A stretch of DNA of 64,000 nt from Streptomyces sp. AC555_RSS877 (GTDB lineage: Bacteria > Actinomycetota > Actinomycetes > Streptomycetales > Streptomycetaceae). Below are positions 42,287 to 50,495 of this stretch, piece after piece. The first letter of the stretch is position 1; each line of letters starts with the position of its first letter. The notes below the pieces were generated by a model that saw only the letters and a list, made by a program, of their open reading frames with translations, was not told where the DNA came from and did not search any database. Both the position numbers and the translations under genes were made by a program. The stretch lies in assembly GCF_019049245.1 (NCBI RefSeq), contig NZ_JAGMUK010000054.1, forward strand, positions 186,001 to 250,000, written 5' to 3'.

Positions 42287-43344
42287 CGCAGCAGTCCGAG
42301 TCGACCACGAGCACACCCGGCCCCGACACCCACGCTCAGGCGGCCCCGTCCTCCCGCACGCCTGCCTCCTCCTTCACGCCCCTCACAGCCCCGAGGCCGC
42401 TCGGCGAACGCCGGGTGTGGCCGCGTTCCTTCCACGACCGGCTGACCTCCCCGCTGCCCGACCTGAAGTCCATGGCCCGCTTCGCCCGCGAGGGTTCCAT
42501 CCGCCCCGGCCGCGAAGGCCTCGCGGACATCCCCCGCCTGCCCTTCGAACCGGCCCCGCTGCCCCGCGTCGACGCGCGCACGATCGCCGTCTCCTGGGCG
42601 GGGCACGCCAGTTGGGTCGTGCGGATCGGCGGGCTGACCGTCCTCACCGACCCGGTCTGGTCCCGCCGCATCCTCGGCACCCCCGCCCGCGTCACCCCCG
42701 TCGGCATCGCCTGGAGCGACCTGCCGCGCATCGACGCCGTCGTCATCAGCCACAACCACTACGACCACCTGGACGCCCCCACCCTGCGCCGACTCCCGCG
42801 CGAGACACCGGTGTTCGCGCCGGCCGGGCTCGCCCGCTGGTTCCACCGCCGCCGCTTCACCAACGTCACGGAGCTGGACTGGTGGGAGGCGGCCGAACTG
42901 GACGGCGTCCGCCTCGACTTCGTGCCCGCCCACCACTGGTCCAAGCGCTCCCTCACCGACACCTGCCGCACCCTGTGGGGCGGCTGGGTGCTCACCGACC
43001 CCGACGGCCAGCGCGTCTACTTCGCGGGCGACACGGGATACGGCCACTGGTTCTCCCGCATCGGGCAGCGCTACCCCGGCATCGACCTCGCCCTGCTGCC
43101 CATCGGCGCCTACGACCCCCGCTGGTGGCTCAGCGACGTCCACTGCGACCCGGAGGAGGCGGTGCGCGCCGCGCGGGACCTCGGGGCACGCCGTATGGCC
43201 CCCATGCACTGGGCGACGTTCGTCCTGTCCGCGGAGCCCGTGCTTGAGCCGCTCACCCGGGTCCGGGCGGCCTGGGAGCAGGCGGGCCTGGACCGCGAGA
43301 ACCTGTGGGACCTGCCGGTGGGAGGCTCCCGGATCCTCGACTAG
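42283..43344 (+). CDS. metallo-beta-lactamase-fold hydrolase, NAPE-PLD/RomA-like
   Basis: The 353-residue protein has the zinc motif VVISHNHYDHLDAPTL, a GDTGYG ligand block, and DVHCDPEEAVRAARDLGARRMAPMHWATF near the end. This is the N-acyl-phosphatidylethanolamine phospholipase D-like/RomA branch of the MBL fold. The first ~60 residues are Ser/Thr/Pro-rich and not conserved-looking. It is translationally coupled to the aminotransferase-like gene. The substrate is likely a lipid or phosphodiester, not proven. Confidence 0.85.
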   Translation: MTQQSESTTSTPGPDTHAQAAPSSRTPASSFTPLTAPRPLGERRVWPRSFHDRLTSPLPDLKSMARFAREGSIRPGREGLADIPRLPFEPAPLPRVDARTIAVSWAGHASWVVRIGGLTVLTDPVWSRRILGTPARVTPVGIAWSDLPRIDAVVISHNHYDHLDAPTLRRLPRETPVFAPAGLARWFHRRRFTNVTELDWWEAAELDGVRLDFVPAHHWSKRSLTDTCRTLWGGWVLTDPDGQRVYFAGDTGYGHWFSRIGQRYPGIDLALLPIGAYDPRWWLSDVHCDPEEAVRAARDLGARRMAPMHWATFVLSAEPVLEPLTRVRAAWEQAGLDRENLWDLPVGGSRILD

Positions 43345-43399
43345 GGCCTGTGCCGGGACGTCCCACTCTCCGGGGAACTTTCGGCAGGGAGGCCGTGCC

Positions 43400-44032
43400 T
43401 CAATGAAGTCCGGCAACGATGTCATCCGGCTTGACCGCATTCTTGCGGCGTCGAACATATCGTGAGAGCTCCACCGCACCGGTTACCGCGAACGCGAGGC
43501 CAACGCCGACGGCGACGGCGAGGAGCGTGTTCTCCTGGAAGAAGACACCACCGAGGTATCCCGACAGTGCGGTATGGGCACTCCAGGTGAAGGTGGAGAT
43601 CGCCACGTACGGCACGAACCGCCGCATCGGATATCTCACCACTCCCGCCGTGCCCGTCACGAGATGGCGTCCGACCGGAATGAATCGCGTGGAGACGAGT
43701 ACGAAACCGCCGCGTAGTTCCAGTTCGCGCTCGAACCAGTCATACGCCTTCCGGCGCTTGGTGCCGACTGGCAGGCGCTTCACTACGCGTTCCCCCATCA
43801 ACCGGCCGATGGAGTAGGGGACGAGGTCGCCGAGAAAGGCGCCGGCCGTCGTAGCGGCGATGACCAGCATGATATTCGTCTGCCCGGTTGCGCCGGCGAT
43901 TCCTGCGAGGATCACGACGGGTTCGCTCGGGATCAACGGCAGGAAAGAGTCGAGTAAGGACACCGCGATGAGCACGGCGTAGAGTGCGGGCGACGCTATG
44001 AAGGACTCCGTGAGGGCTATCCAGTCGGGCAT
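43400..44032 (-). CDS. DedA-family membrane protein with a TTA codon
   Basis: The 210-residue protein has the DedA layout: membrane segments at ~15-45, ~52-75, ~140-160 and ~165-190, and the STRFIPVGRHLVTGTAG re-entrant motif with Arg and Gly residues. DedA proteins are now linked to undecaprenyl phosphate or phospholipid translocation. Leu26 is encoded by TTA (43955-43957), so translation may need the bldA tRNA. Base composition is visibly lower in GC than its neighbours. It starts directly after the stop of a gene remnant (TAG-ATG), suggesting a former operon. Confidence 0.85.
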   Translation of the reverse strand: MPDWIALTESFIASPALYAVLIAVSLLDSFLPLIPSEPVVILAGIAGATGQTNIMLVIAATTAGAFLGDLVPYSIGRLMGERVVKRLPVGTKRRKAYDWFERELELRGGFVLVSTRFIPVGRHLVTGTAGVVRYPMRRFVPYVAISTFTWSAHTALSGYLGGVFFQENTLLAVAVGVGLAFAVTGAVELSRYVRRRKNAVKPDDIVAGLH

Positions 44033-44287
44033 CTACTGCTCGCCTCCTGCCAGATTGGGTGCCGTGGTGAGCATCCAGTGACTGAACGCGGCGTAGCGTT
44101 GCGCGAATTCGACTGCGTCGCCGGCATGTTCGACGGCAGCGGAGTGCTCGCGGACCGTGTCGAAGCGGGCGCTGCGGGCGTGCTCGTAGACGGTGAGGGC
44201 CCTTTCCAGGTCGGCCTCGGCTGCCAGGCTGCTGCGGGATTCTCTCGACCGGCGCCCGGGCCGTCGTCGCCGCCGGCCCGCGGCGCG
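44033..44287 (-). pseudogene. C-terminal remnant, probably of an FAD-dependent monooxygenase
   Basis: No intact gene covers this stretch. On the minus strand an open frame ends at TAG 44033-44035, immediately before the DedA ATG. It reads AEADLERALTVYEHARSARF then DTVREHSAAVEHAGDAVEFA and QRYAAFSHWMLTTAPNLAGG. The ALxxYExxRxxRxxxV pattern is like the end of PF01494-type flavin monooxygenases. Above about 44230 the frame turns into Arg-rich noise and meets a stop at 44288, and no start codon is found. It is best read as the 3' end of a deleted gene. Confidence 0.5.
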
Positions 44288-44309
44288 TCATCTGGCTCGG
44301 TGCCTACGC

Positions 44310-45143
44310 ATGACGACCACCGTGCCGCCCGGCCTTGCCGAGCTGACCGGGATCATGGCTTACACCGACTTCGCGACCAGCGCGTCGGCGTCCGTGCGGG
44401 AGGCCTTGGGCCTGGGCTCGCTGCACGTCGGCTCGACGCGGGCACTGGCCATCCGCGAGGACCCGAGCCACTTCTTCAACCGGGCGGGTGGGTTCGGCGC
44501 CGAGAGTCCGATCACCGTCGACGAACTGGTCCGGGTCTGCGACTTCTACCGGGAGCAGCGGGTGTCGCAGGGCTCGCTCATGATCGCACCGCCGTTGCTG
44601 CCGCCGGACTGGGCTGCCACCGCCGCGAAACCGGGCCTTGCCGAGAGCAGCCGCTGCACCGAGCTGGGCTGTGACATCGAAGCCCTGCCCGCCGCCACCG
44701 ACCGTGCCGCACTGGATCCGGGTTGGCGCGTCGGCGTCGTCGAAGCCCACCAGGCCCGGGAGTGGGCCACAGTCATGATGACCACCTTCGGGTTCACCAC
44801 CCCGGACATGATCGAGATGGCCGCGTCATGCGTGGGCAGGGCCGACTGGCGGCAGTACGCGGTCTGGGCGGGCGAGCGGACCGTCGCCGTCGGGAGCGTC
44901 TTCCTGAACGGGGAGTGCGCCGACATGTTCGGCGGGGCGACACTCCCGGAAGCACGCGGCCGTGGCGCCCAGTCGGCGCTGCTCACCGCTCGCGTCCGGG
45001 CGGCCACCGCCGAGGGCTGTCGATGGTTCGTCGCCGAGACCGGCGTGGAAGGTCCCGGTGAACACAACCCGTCACTGCGCAACATGGTGCGCGTCGGCTT
45101 CGAGCCGTTGTACGAGCGGGCCACCTGGCTGTGGCGGGCGTAG
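44310..45143 (+). CDS. GNAT-family acetyltransferase
   Basis: The 277-residue protein has an N-terminal half without recognised motifs (AYTDFATSASASVREALGL, HFFNRAGGFG) and a C-terminal GNAT domain: VAVGSVFLNGECADMFGGATLPEARGRGAQSALLTARVRAATAEGCRWFVAETG, with the acetyl-CoA loop RGRGAQ. The start at ATG 44310 lies in the deletion junction next to the monooxygenase remnant. The substrate is unknown. Confidence 0.75.
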   Translation: MTTTVPPGLAELTGIMAYTDFATSASASVREALGLGSLHVGSTRALAIREDPSHFFNRAGGFGAESPITVDELVRVCDFYREQRVSQGSLMIAPPLLPPDWAATAAKPGLAESSRCTELGCDIEALPAATDRAALDPGWRVGVVEAHQAREWATVMMTTFGFTTPDMIEMAASCVGRADWRQYAVWAGERTVAVGSVFLNGECADMFGGATLPEARGRGAQSALLTARVRAATAEGCRWFVAETGVEGPGEHNPSLRNMVRVGFEPLYERATWLWRA

Positions 45144-45156
45144 CCCGTTGATGTCG

Positions 45157-45173
45157 CGGCCGGTACCCGGCCG
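45157..45173. terminator. short GC hairpin between convergent genes
   Basis: CGGCCGG (45157-45163), loop TAC, CCGGCCG (45167-45173). It lies between the GNAT gene and the convergent DedA gene ending at 45185. Confidence 0.45.
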
Positions 45174-45184
45174 GGCGAGCCGTG

Positions 45185-45814
45185 TCAGCTTTGCTCGGCG
45201 GGCCGGCGGACCCGCTTCCACACACTCGGCGCCACGCTGATCACCACGGTCAGCGCGACCGCCGCGACCACGCCCTGCCAGGGCTCGCTGAACAGCGATC
45301 CCCCCAGGATCCCGATCAACTGGTACGTCACCGACCAGGCCAGGCAGGCCGGCAGGTTGCCGCGGGCGAAGCGGCGCATCGGCCACTCGGCCATCAGACA
45401 GGCCAGCATGACCGGTATCCGGCCGGCCGGCACCAGCCGGGACAGCACCAGGACCGCCACGCCATGACCGGCCAGTTTCCCCTGGGCCTGCGTGAGCCGG
45501 TCCTCGGGCGCACGCGAGCGGATCGCCTCCAGCCAGCGCGAGCCGTTCTTCGACCCCATGCCGCGCCGCCCCAGCCAGTACAGGGTCATGTCACCGAGGA
45601 ACGCGGCCGCCGAGGCCGTCACGAACACCAGCGCCAGCGCGAACGGCGCCGTCTGGTGAAAGGCCACCACGGCCGCCGAACTCACCAGCGCCCCCGTCGG
45701 CACGACCGGCACCAGCGCCCCGAGCAGCACCAGCACGAACAGCGTCGGATACCCGATCGCATGCTGGGTGGACTCCGGTGTCACCCCGGTCGAGACGGCC
45801 GCCAGCCATGTCAC
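45185..45814 (-). CDS. DedA-family membrane protein
   Basis: The 209-residue protein has the DedA/VTT-type arrangement: LFVLVLLGALVPVVPTGALVSSAAVVAF, SAAAFLGDMTLYWLGRR, then LSRLVPAGRIPVMLACLMAEWPMRRF and a C-terminal helix pair. The GTG at 45814 overlaps the stop of the UlaG-like gene (GTGA). It is a diverged paralogue of the DedA protein encoded at 43400-44032, but lacks the TTA codon and has normal GC. Confidence 0.85.
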   Translation of the reverse strand: MTWLAAVSTGVTPESTQHAIGYPTLFVLVLLGALVPVVPTGALVSSAAVVAFHQTAPFALALVFVTASAAAFLGDMTLYWLGRRGMGSKNGSRWLEAIRSRAPEDRLTQAQGKLAGHGVAVLVLSRLVPAGRIPVMLACLMAEWPMRRFARGNLPACLAWSVTYQLIGILGGSLFSEPWQGVVAAVALTVVISVAPSVWKRVRRPAEQS

Positions 45815-46584
45815 CGGGCGACCTCCAGCCGCACGCTCTCCCCGTGCCCGAGCCGGTGCACCGACACCCCCGGCGCCTGCTCGGCCGCGAGGCGCACGAA
45901 CTCGTCGCCCGGCGTGTGGAACTCGTGCGGGCGCACCGCGTCCAACCCGATCGGCCAGTACGTGCCGTAGTGCACGGGCACCGCACTGCGCGGTGCCAGC
46001 CGGGTCAGCGCCTCCGCGGCCCGCCCCGCGTCCAGGTGTCCCTCGCCGAGGTACGGGCCCCAGCCGCCCACCGGCAGCAACGCCACGTCGACCGGGCCGA
46101 CCTCCTTCGCCATCTCGTCGAACAGGCCGGTGTCCCCGGCGAAGTACGTACGGCCCTCGCCCTCCACGACGAAGCCGAGGGCGGGGGAGTGGTGCGGCCC
46201 GAGCGGCAGCCGTCTGCCGTCGTGCCGGGCCGGCACGACCCGGACCAGCAGGTCACCGATCCTCGTCTCGTCCCCGGGCGCCACCTCGCTCACCCTCAGA
46301 TGCGCGAGCCGGCGCAACCCCGGCACCGACCGTGGTGCGCCCCGGGGCACGAGCAGGCGCGTGCCCGGTGCCAACCGCGCCAGCGAGGGCACGTGCAGAT
46401 GGTCGGCGTGCAGATGGGACACCAGCGCGACGTCCGCGCGCCAGGCACCGGGCGGCGGCAACGCCCCGCGACGGCGCCGCAGATGAGCCAGTCGGCGGGC
46501 GAACAGGGGGTCGGTGAGCACACGTACGTCCGAATCGGTGACCGTGCAGGTGGCGTGACCCCACCAGGTGATCTCCACCGGCAC
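45811..46584 (-). CDS. metallo-beta-lactamase-fold hydrolase, UlaG-like
   Basis: The 257-residue protein has an N-terminal VEITWWGHATCTV typical of UlaG-like lactonases, the zinc motif LVSHLHADHLHVPSL, YFAGDTGLFDEM, and late SAVPVHYGTYWPIGL. It is distinct from the larger MBL protein at 42283-43344. GTG 46584 follows GGAGG. It is translationally coupled to a DedA gene, as a unit. Confidence 0.86.
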   Translation of the reverse strand: MPVEITWWGHATCTVTDSDVRVLTDPLFARRLAHLRRRRGALPPPGAWRADVALVSHLHADHLHVPSLARLAPGTRLLVPRGAPRSVPGLRRLAHLRVSEVAPGDETRIGDLLVRVVPARHDGRRLPLGPHHSPALGFVVEGEGRTYFAGDTGLFDEMAKEVGPVDVALLPVGGWGPYLGEGHLDAGRAAEALTRLAPRSAVPVHYGTYWPIGLDAVRPHEFHTPGDEFVRLAAEQAPGVSVHRLGHGESVRLEVAR

Positions 46585-46667
46585 CTCTTTGCCTCCTTCG
46601 CGCGACTCCCCGAAGCCTACGGGCAGGAGTAGGGTCGGCGGCGAAACCCGGAGGTGAGGGGGGCTCC

Positions 46668-47099
46668 ATGGGAGAGGTTCGCGGTGCCTCGGGCACGCGC
46701 CCGCCGTTGCGTGTCACGGCGATCGCCAGCCTGACGCCCCTGGAGGCGCTCGACGACGACCCCTTCCTGGTGGACTCCCGCAGCCAGCACGCGATGTGCG
46801 CCCGCTGGGCCGTCGAGCGCGGCTACGTCGTCACCCGGGAACTCCTGGTGTGCGGGCTCCGGCCCGACCACGGCGTCCTGTGGGAGGGCGTCCGGCCCGG
46901 CCGCGACGTCTTCGTCGCCCCGAGCCTGCGCGTCCTGCGAAGCGCCCTGTCATCGGTCGACGAGTTCACCGCCGAGTGCGCACGCCGCGGGGTACGGGTC
47001 GAGACGGTCGGGCGCGCGGAACCGTCGTACGACGCCCAGATGAAGGCCCGGGTGCACCGGAGACTGTCCATGCCGACCGCCGGGTACGACGGGCGCTAG
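46668..47099 (+). CDS. conserved hypothetical protein, faint resolvase-like N-terminus
   Basis: The 143-residue protein is not recognised with confidence. Residues ~36-75 (SRSQHAMCARWAVERGYVVTRELLVCGL) recall the catalytic-domain helix and strand of serine recombinases, but the catalytic YxRxSxxxQ signature is not present. It has no transmembrane or signal segment. It is divergent from the UlaG-like gene with 83 bp between them. Confidence 0.55.
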   Translation: MGEVRGASGTRPPLRVTAIASLTPLEALDDDPFLVDSRSQHAMCARWAVERGYVVTRELLVCGLRPDHGVLWEGVRPGRDVFVAPSLRVLRSALSSVDEFTAECARRGVRVETVGRAEPSYDAQMKARVHRRLSMPTAGYDGR

Positions 47100-47187
47100 G
47101 CCCGCCGACAGCGGCCTGCCCGGACGGACCCGTATGACAGGCTTGCCCCGGGCCCGCACCGATGACGGGCCGGGCCGGACGTGAGGT

Positions 47188-49299
47188 GTGCTGGGCGTGC
47201 GTGGAGGGCGTTGGCGGCGGGTCGCCAGTCAGGTCGGGCGGAGCGTCGCCGTGTGGGCCGTCTCCACCCTCACGATGCTCGTCCTGGCAGGCATCCTGCC
47301 GGACTTCCGGCTCCAGTCCCCCGACGGCGACAGCGCCACCCGGATCGCCGTCACCGCCGCCTTCGGGGCGGGCGCCTTCGGCGTGCTGTCGGCCTTGTTC
47401 TGGCCCCTGCTGGTACGCCTGATGCTGCTCGTGCCCGCGCTCGTGCTCGGGCTGCTGGTCTTCTTCCTCAACGGCGCGCTGCTGCTGCTCGCCCTGCGCC
47501 TGAACCCGGCCGAGCAGGGGGACGCCGCCCCGGAGACCGCGGTCGTCGTCGCCGCCGTGATGTCCGCCGTCGCCTCCGCCACCGGCGCCACGCTCGCCGT
47601 GCGCGACGACGACGCCTACCGGCGCCGCCTGTACCGCCTCGCCGACCGCCGCCGCAGAGGCGGCGCCCCGGCCTGCCCCGCCAGCCCCGGCACCGTCTTC
47701 ATACAGCTCGACGGCGTCGGCCACGACATCCTGCTCGACGCCGTCCGCCAGGGCCTGATGCCCACCGTCGCCCGCTGGCTCTCCGCCGACGACAGCGCCG
47801 GCCCCGGCGGCGGCCGGCGCCGGCCCACCCACCGGCTCACCCCGTGGCGCACCGACTGGTCCAGCCAGACCGGCGCCAGCCAGCTCGGCATCCTGCACGG
47901 CAGCAACCACGACGTGCCCGCCTTCCGCTGGTACGAGAAGGACCGCGGCGAGGTCATGGTCTGCAACCGCCCCACCAGCGCCGCCGAACTCCAGCGCCGC
48001 GCCGTCGAGGCCACCGGCGACGGCGGACTGCTCGGCGCCGACGGCGCCAGCCGCGGCAACCTCTTCTCCGGCGGCGCCGACGAACAGGCCCTCGTGCTGT
48101 CCATCGCGACCCGCCGCCGCAGCCGCGAGAACCGCTCCCGGGCGGGCTACTTCGCCTACTTCTCCGACCCGGCCAACGCCGTGCGCACCGCCATGTCCTT
48201 CGTCGCCGAGGTCGGCCGCGAGATCGGCCAGTCCACCCGGGCCCGCACCCGCAAGGTCCGCCCACGCGTGGGACGCGGCGGCCTCTACCCCTTCATCCGC
48301 GCCTTCGCGACCGTCGTCGAACGCGACGTCGTCGTCGCCGCGGTGACCGGCGACATGCTCGCCGGCCGCACCGCCGTCTACGCCGACCTCGTCGCGTACG
48401 ACGAAGTGGCCCACCACTCCGGGCCGACGAGCCGCGACGCCCTCAAGGTCCTCGAACGCCTCGACCGCTCCCTCGCCCTGATCGAGAACGTCACCGAGCA
48501 CGCCCCGCGCCCGTACCGCATCGTCGTCCTGTCCGACCACGGCCAGAGCCCCGGCGAAACCTTCCGCACCCGCTACGGCCTCACCCTCGGCGACCTGGTC
48601 CGGGCCGGCTGCGGGCTGCCCGTGCCCCGCAGGGCCCGGCGCACCCACAGCGGCGCCGAGGCCCGCGCGGCCGTACGGACCGCACTGCACCGGCCCGTCG
48701 AGGAGGGCGGCGAACAGTACCGCCCCTCCGGCCCCCGCTCGGAGCCCATCGTGCTGGCCTCCGGCAACCTCGGCCTGGTCTCCTTCCCGGACGTACCGCA
48801 CCGGATGAGCAAGGAGGAGATCGACGCCCGCCACCCCGCCCTGCTGACGACCCTCGCCAACCACCCCGGCATCGGCTTCCTGCTGGTGCGCAGCGAGGAA
48901 CACGGCGGCGTCGTCCTCGGCCCGTTCGGCACCGAGATCCCCCTGGACGAACTCGACGACCACCCCGGCCCGCTCGCCGACTTCGGGCCCGGCGCCGCCG
49001 ACGCCGTCCGCCGCACCCACTCCTTCCCGCACACCGCCGACATCATGGTCAACTCCTGGTACGACCCGGCCGACGGCGAAGTCCTCGCCTTCGAGGAACA
49101 GATCGGCTCGCACGGCGGCCTCGGCGGCGCCCAGGCCAAGGCCTTCCTGCTGTCGCCGCTCGCCCTGTCCGCACCCGCCGAGGACGGCACGCACCTCGCC
49201 GGAGCCGAACACATCCACCGTGTGCTGCGCCGCTGGCTGCGCGAGACGGACGGCCCGCAGGTACCGCTGGCGGCGCGTGAGGACCGACGCGCCGCCTGA
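47188..49299 (+). CDS. membrane-anchored type I phosphodiesterase/nucleotide pyrophosphatase-like protein
   Basis: The 703-residue protein starts with four transmembrane segments (~15-135, phage-holin-4/DUF-like region). It then has an alkaline-phosphatase superfamily domain: FIQLDGVGHDILLDAV with the metal Asp, a Ser/Thr nucleophile region TDWSSQTGASQLGILHG, ADLVAYDEVAHHSG, and VLSDHGQSPGETF. Metal ligand positions appear intact. It likely hydrolyses phosphodiesters or phosphonates at the cell surface. It starts at GTG 47188, 89 bp after the preceding gene. Confidence 0.85.
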   Translation: MLGVRGGRWRRVASQVGRSVAVWAVSTLTMLVLAGILPDFRLQSPDGDSATRIAVTAAFGAGAFGVLSALFWPLLVRLMLLVPALVLGLLVFFLNGALLLLALRLNPAEQGDAAPETAVVVAAVMSAVASATGATLAVRDDDAYRRRLYRLADRRRRGGAPACPASPGTVFIQLDGVGHDILLDAVRQGLMPTVARWLSADDSAGPGGGRRRPTHRLTPWRTDWSSQTGASQLGILHGSNHDVPAFRWYEKDRGEVMVCNRPTSAAELQRRAVEATGDGGLLGADGASRGNLFSGGADEQALVLSIATRRRSRENRSRAGYFAYFSDPANAVRTAMSFVAEVGREIGQSTRARTRKVRPRVGRGGLYPFIRAFATVVERDVVVAAVTGDMLAGRTAVYADLVAYDEVAHHSGPTSRDALKVLERLDRSLALIENVTEHAPRPYRIVVLSDHGQSPGETFRTRYGLTLGDLVRAGCGLPVPRRARRTHSGAEARAAVRTALHRPVEEGGEQYRPSGPRSEPIVLASGNLGLVSFPDVPHRMSKEEIDARHPALLTTLANHPGIGFLLVRSEEHGGVVLGPFGTEIPLDELDDHPGPLADFGPGAADAVRRTHSFPHTADIMVNSWYDPADGEVLAFEEQIGSHGGLGGAQAKAFLLSPLALSAPAEDGTHLAGAEHIHRVLRRWLRETDGPQVPLAAREDRRAA

Positions 49300-49433
49300 C
49301 CTGCCACTCCCGCCGCTCCTTTGCACGGCGGCCCCGGAAAATGGGCTGCGCCCGCCGACCACCGCACCCACACTGTTCGTACCGGACGCCGCACACCCGC
49401 GCGCCCTTCTCGAACATCCCCAGGAGCCGCTCC

Positions 49434-50495
49434 TTGCAGGCAGCCGTCACCGTCACGCCCTCCCGCCTCCCCGAGCTGCTGCTCGGCCTGGCCACCGTGC
49501 GGCCGGTCTTCGTCTGGGGCGCCCCCGGCATCGGAAAGTCTTCCCTGGTAAGGGACTTCGCCGACTCACTGGGCCTGGAGTGCGTGAGCCTGCTCGGCAC
49601 CCAGCTCGCGCCCGAGGACCTCATCGGCGTCCCCCAGATCCGCGACGGCCGCTCGGTGTTCTGCCCGCCCGAGACCATCGCCCGCGACGAGCCGTACTGC
49701 CTGTTCCTGGACGAGCTGAACGCGGCCACCCCGGACGTGCAGAAGGCGTTCTACTCGCTGATCCTGGACCGCCGTATCGGCTCCTACGAACTCCCCCAGG
49801 GCTCCATCGTCATCGGCGCCGGAAACCGCGCCACCGACAACGCCCTCGCCCGCCCGATCGCCTCCGCCCTCGTCAACCGCCTCACCCACGTCCACCTGGA
49901 GGCGTCCGGGAGGGACTGGCTGGCCTGGGCCGCGGGCAACGGCATCCACCCCTGGATCGTCGACCACCTCACCGACCGGCCCGACCACCTGTGGTCCAAG
50001 CCGCCGAAGACCGAGGAGCCCTTCTCCACGCCCCGCTCCTGGCACATGCTCTCCGACGCCCTGCACTCCTTCGGCCAGGGCCTCGACGAGGACACCCTGA
50101 AGGTGCTGGCCCACGGCACGCTGACCCCCGCGCACGCGACCGCGTTCTGCGGCTACGTCAAGATCGTGCGCAGCCGGTTCGGCATCGAGGCGATCCTCAA
50201 GGGCGACGCCCGCTGGCCGAACCGCATCGAGGACCGCGACCTGCTCTACTACCTCGCCGAGTCCTTCCGCGGCCGCCTGATCAAGGAACTCCCGGCCGGC
50301 AAGGAGCACATGTCGGCGAACGGGCGGCAGACCGCCTACCGCGCCAAGTCACTGCTCGTGCAGCTCGCGGAGATCTCCGTGGAGGTCGCCCAGAGCGTCA
50401 TCGCCTCCGACCCCGACGGCAACCCCCTGCTGCCCGCCTGGTTCCTCATCGAGGCGGCCCGTGACATGCCCCGGCTGGTGGAGGCACGCCGATGA
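49434..50495 (+). CDS. MoxR-like AAA+ ATPase
   Basis: The 353-residue protein has Walker A GAPGIGKSS, Walker B CLFLDELNAA, sensor 1 IVIGAGNRATD and an RPIASALVNRL arginine-finger region. The likely start is TTG 49434 with GGAG at 49423-49426; upstream in-frame codons give non-conserved residues. MoxR ATPases remodel partner VWA-domain proteins, and the next gene overlaps by 4 bp (ATGA) and encodes such a partner. Confidence 0.88.
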   Translation: MQAAVTVTPSRLPELLLGLATVRPVFVWGAPGIGKSSLVRDFADSLGLECVSLLGTQLAPEDLIGVPQIRDGRSVFCPPETIARDEPYCLFLDELNAATPDVQKAFYSLILDRRIGSYELPQGSIVIGAGNRATDNALARPIASALVNRLTHVHLEASGRDWLAWAAGNGIHPWIVDHLTDRPDHLWSKPPKTEEPFSTPRSWHMLSDALHSFGQGLDEDTLKVLAHGTLTPAHATAFCGYVKIVRSRFGIEAILKGDARWPNRIEDRDLLYYLAESFRGRLIKELPAGKEHMSANGRQTAYRAKSLLVQLAEISVEVAQSVIASDPDGNPLLPAWFLIEAARDMPRLVEARR

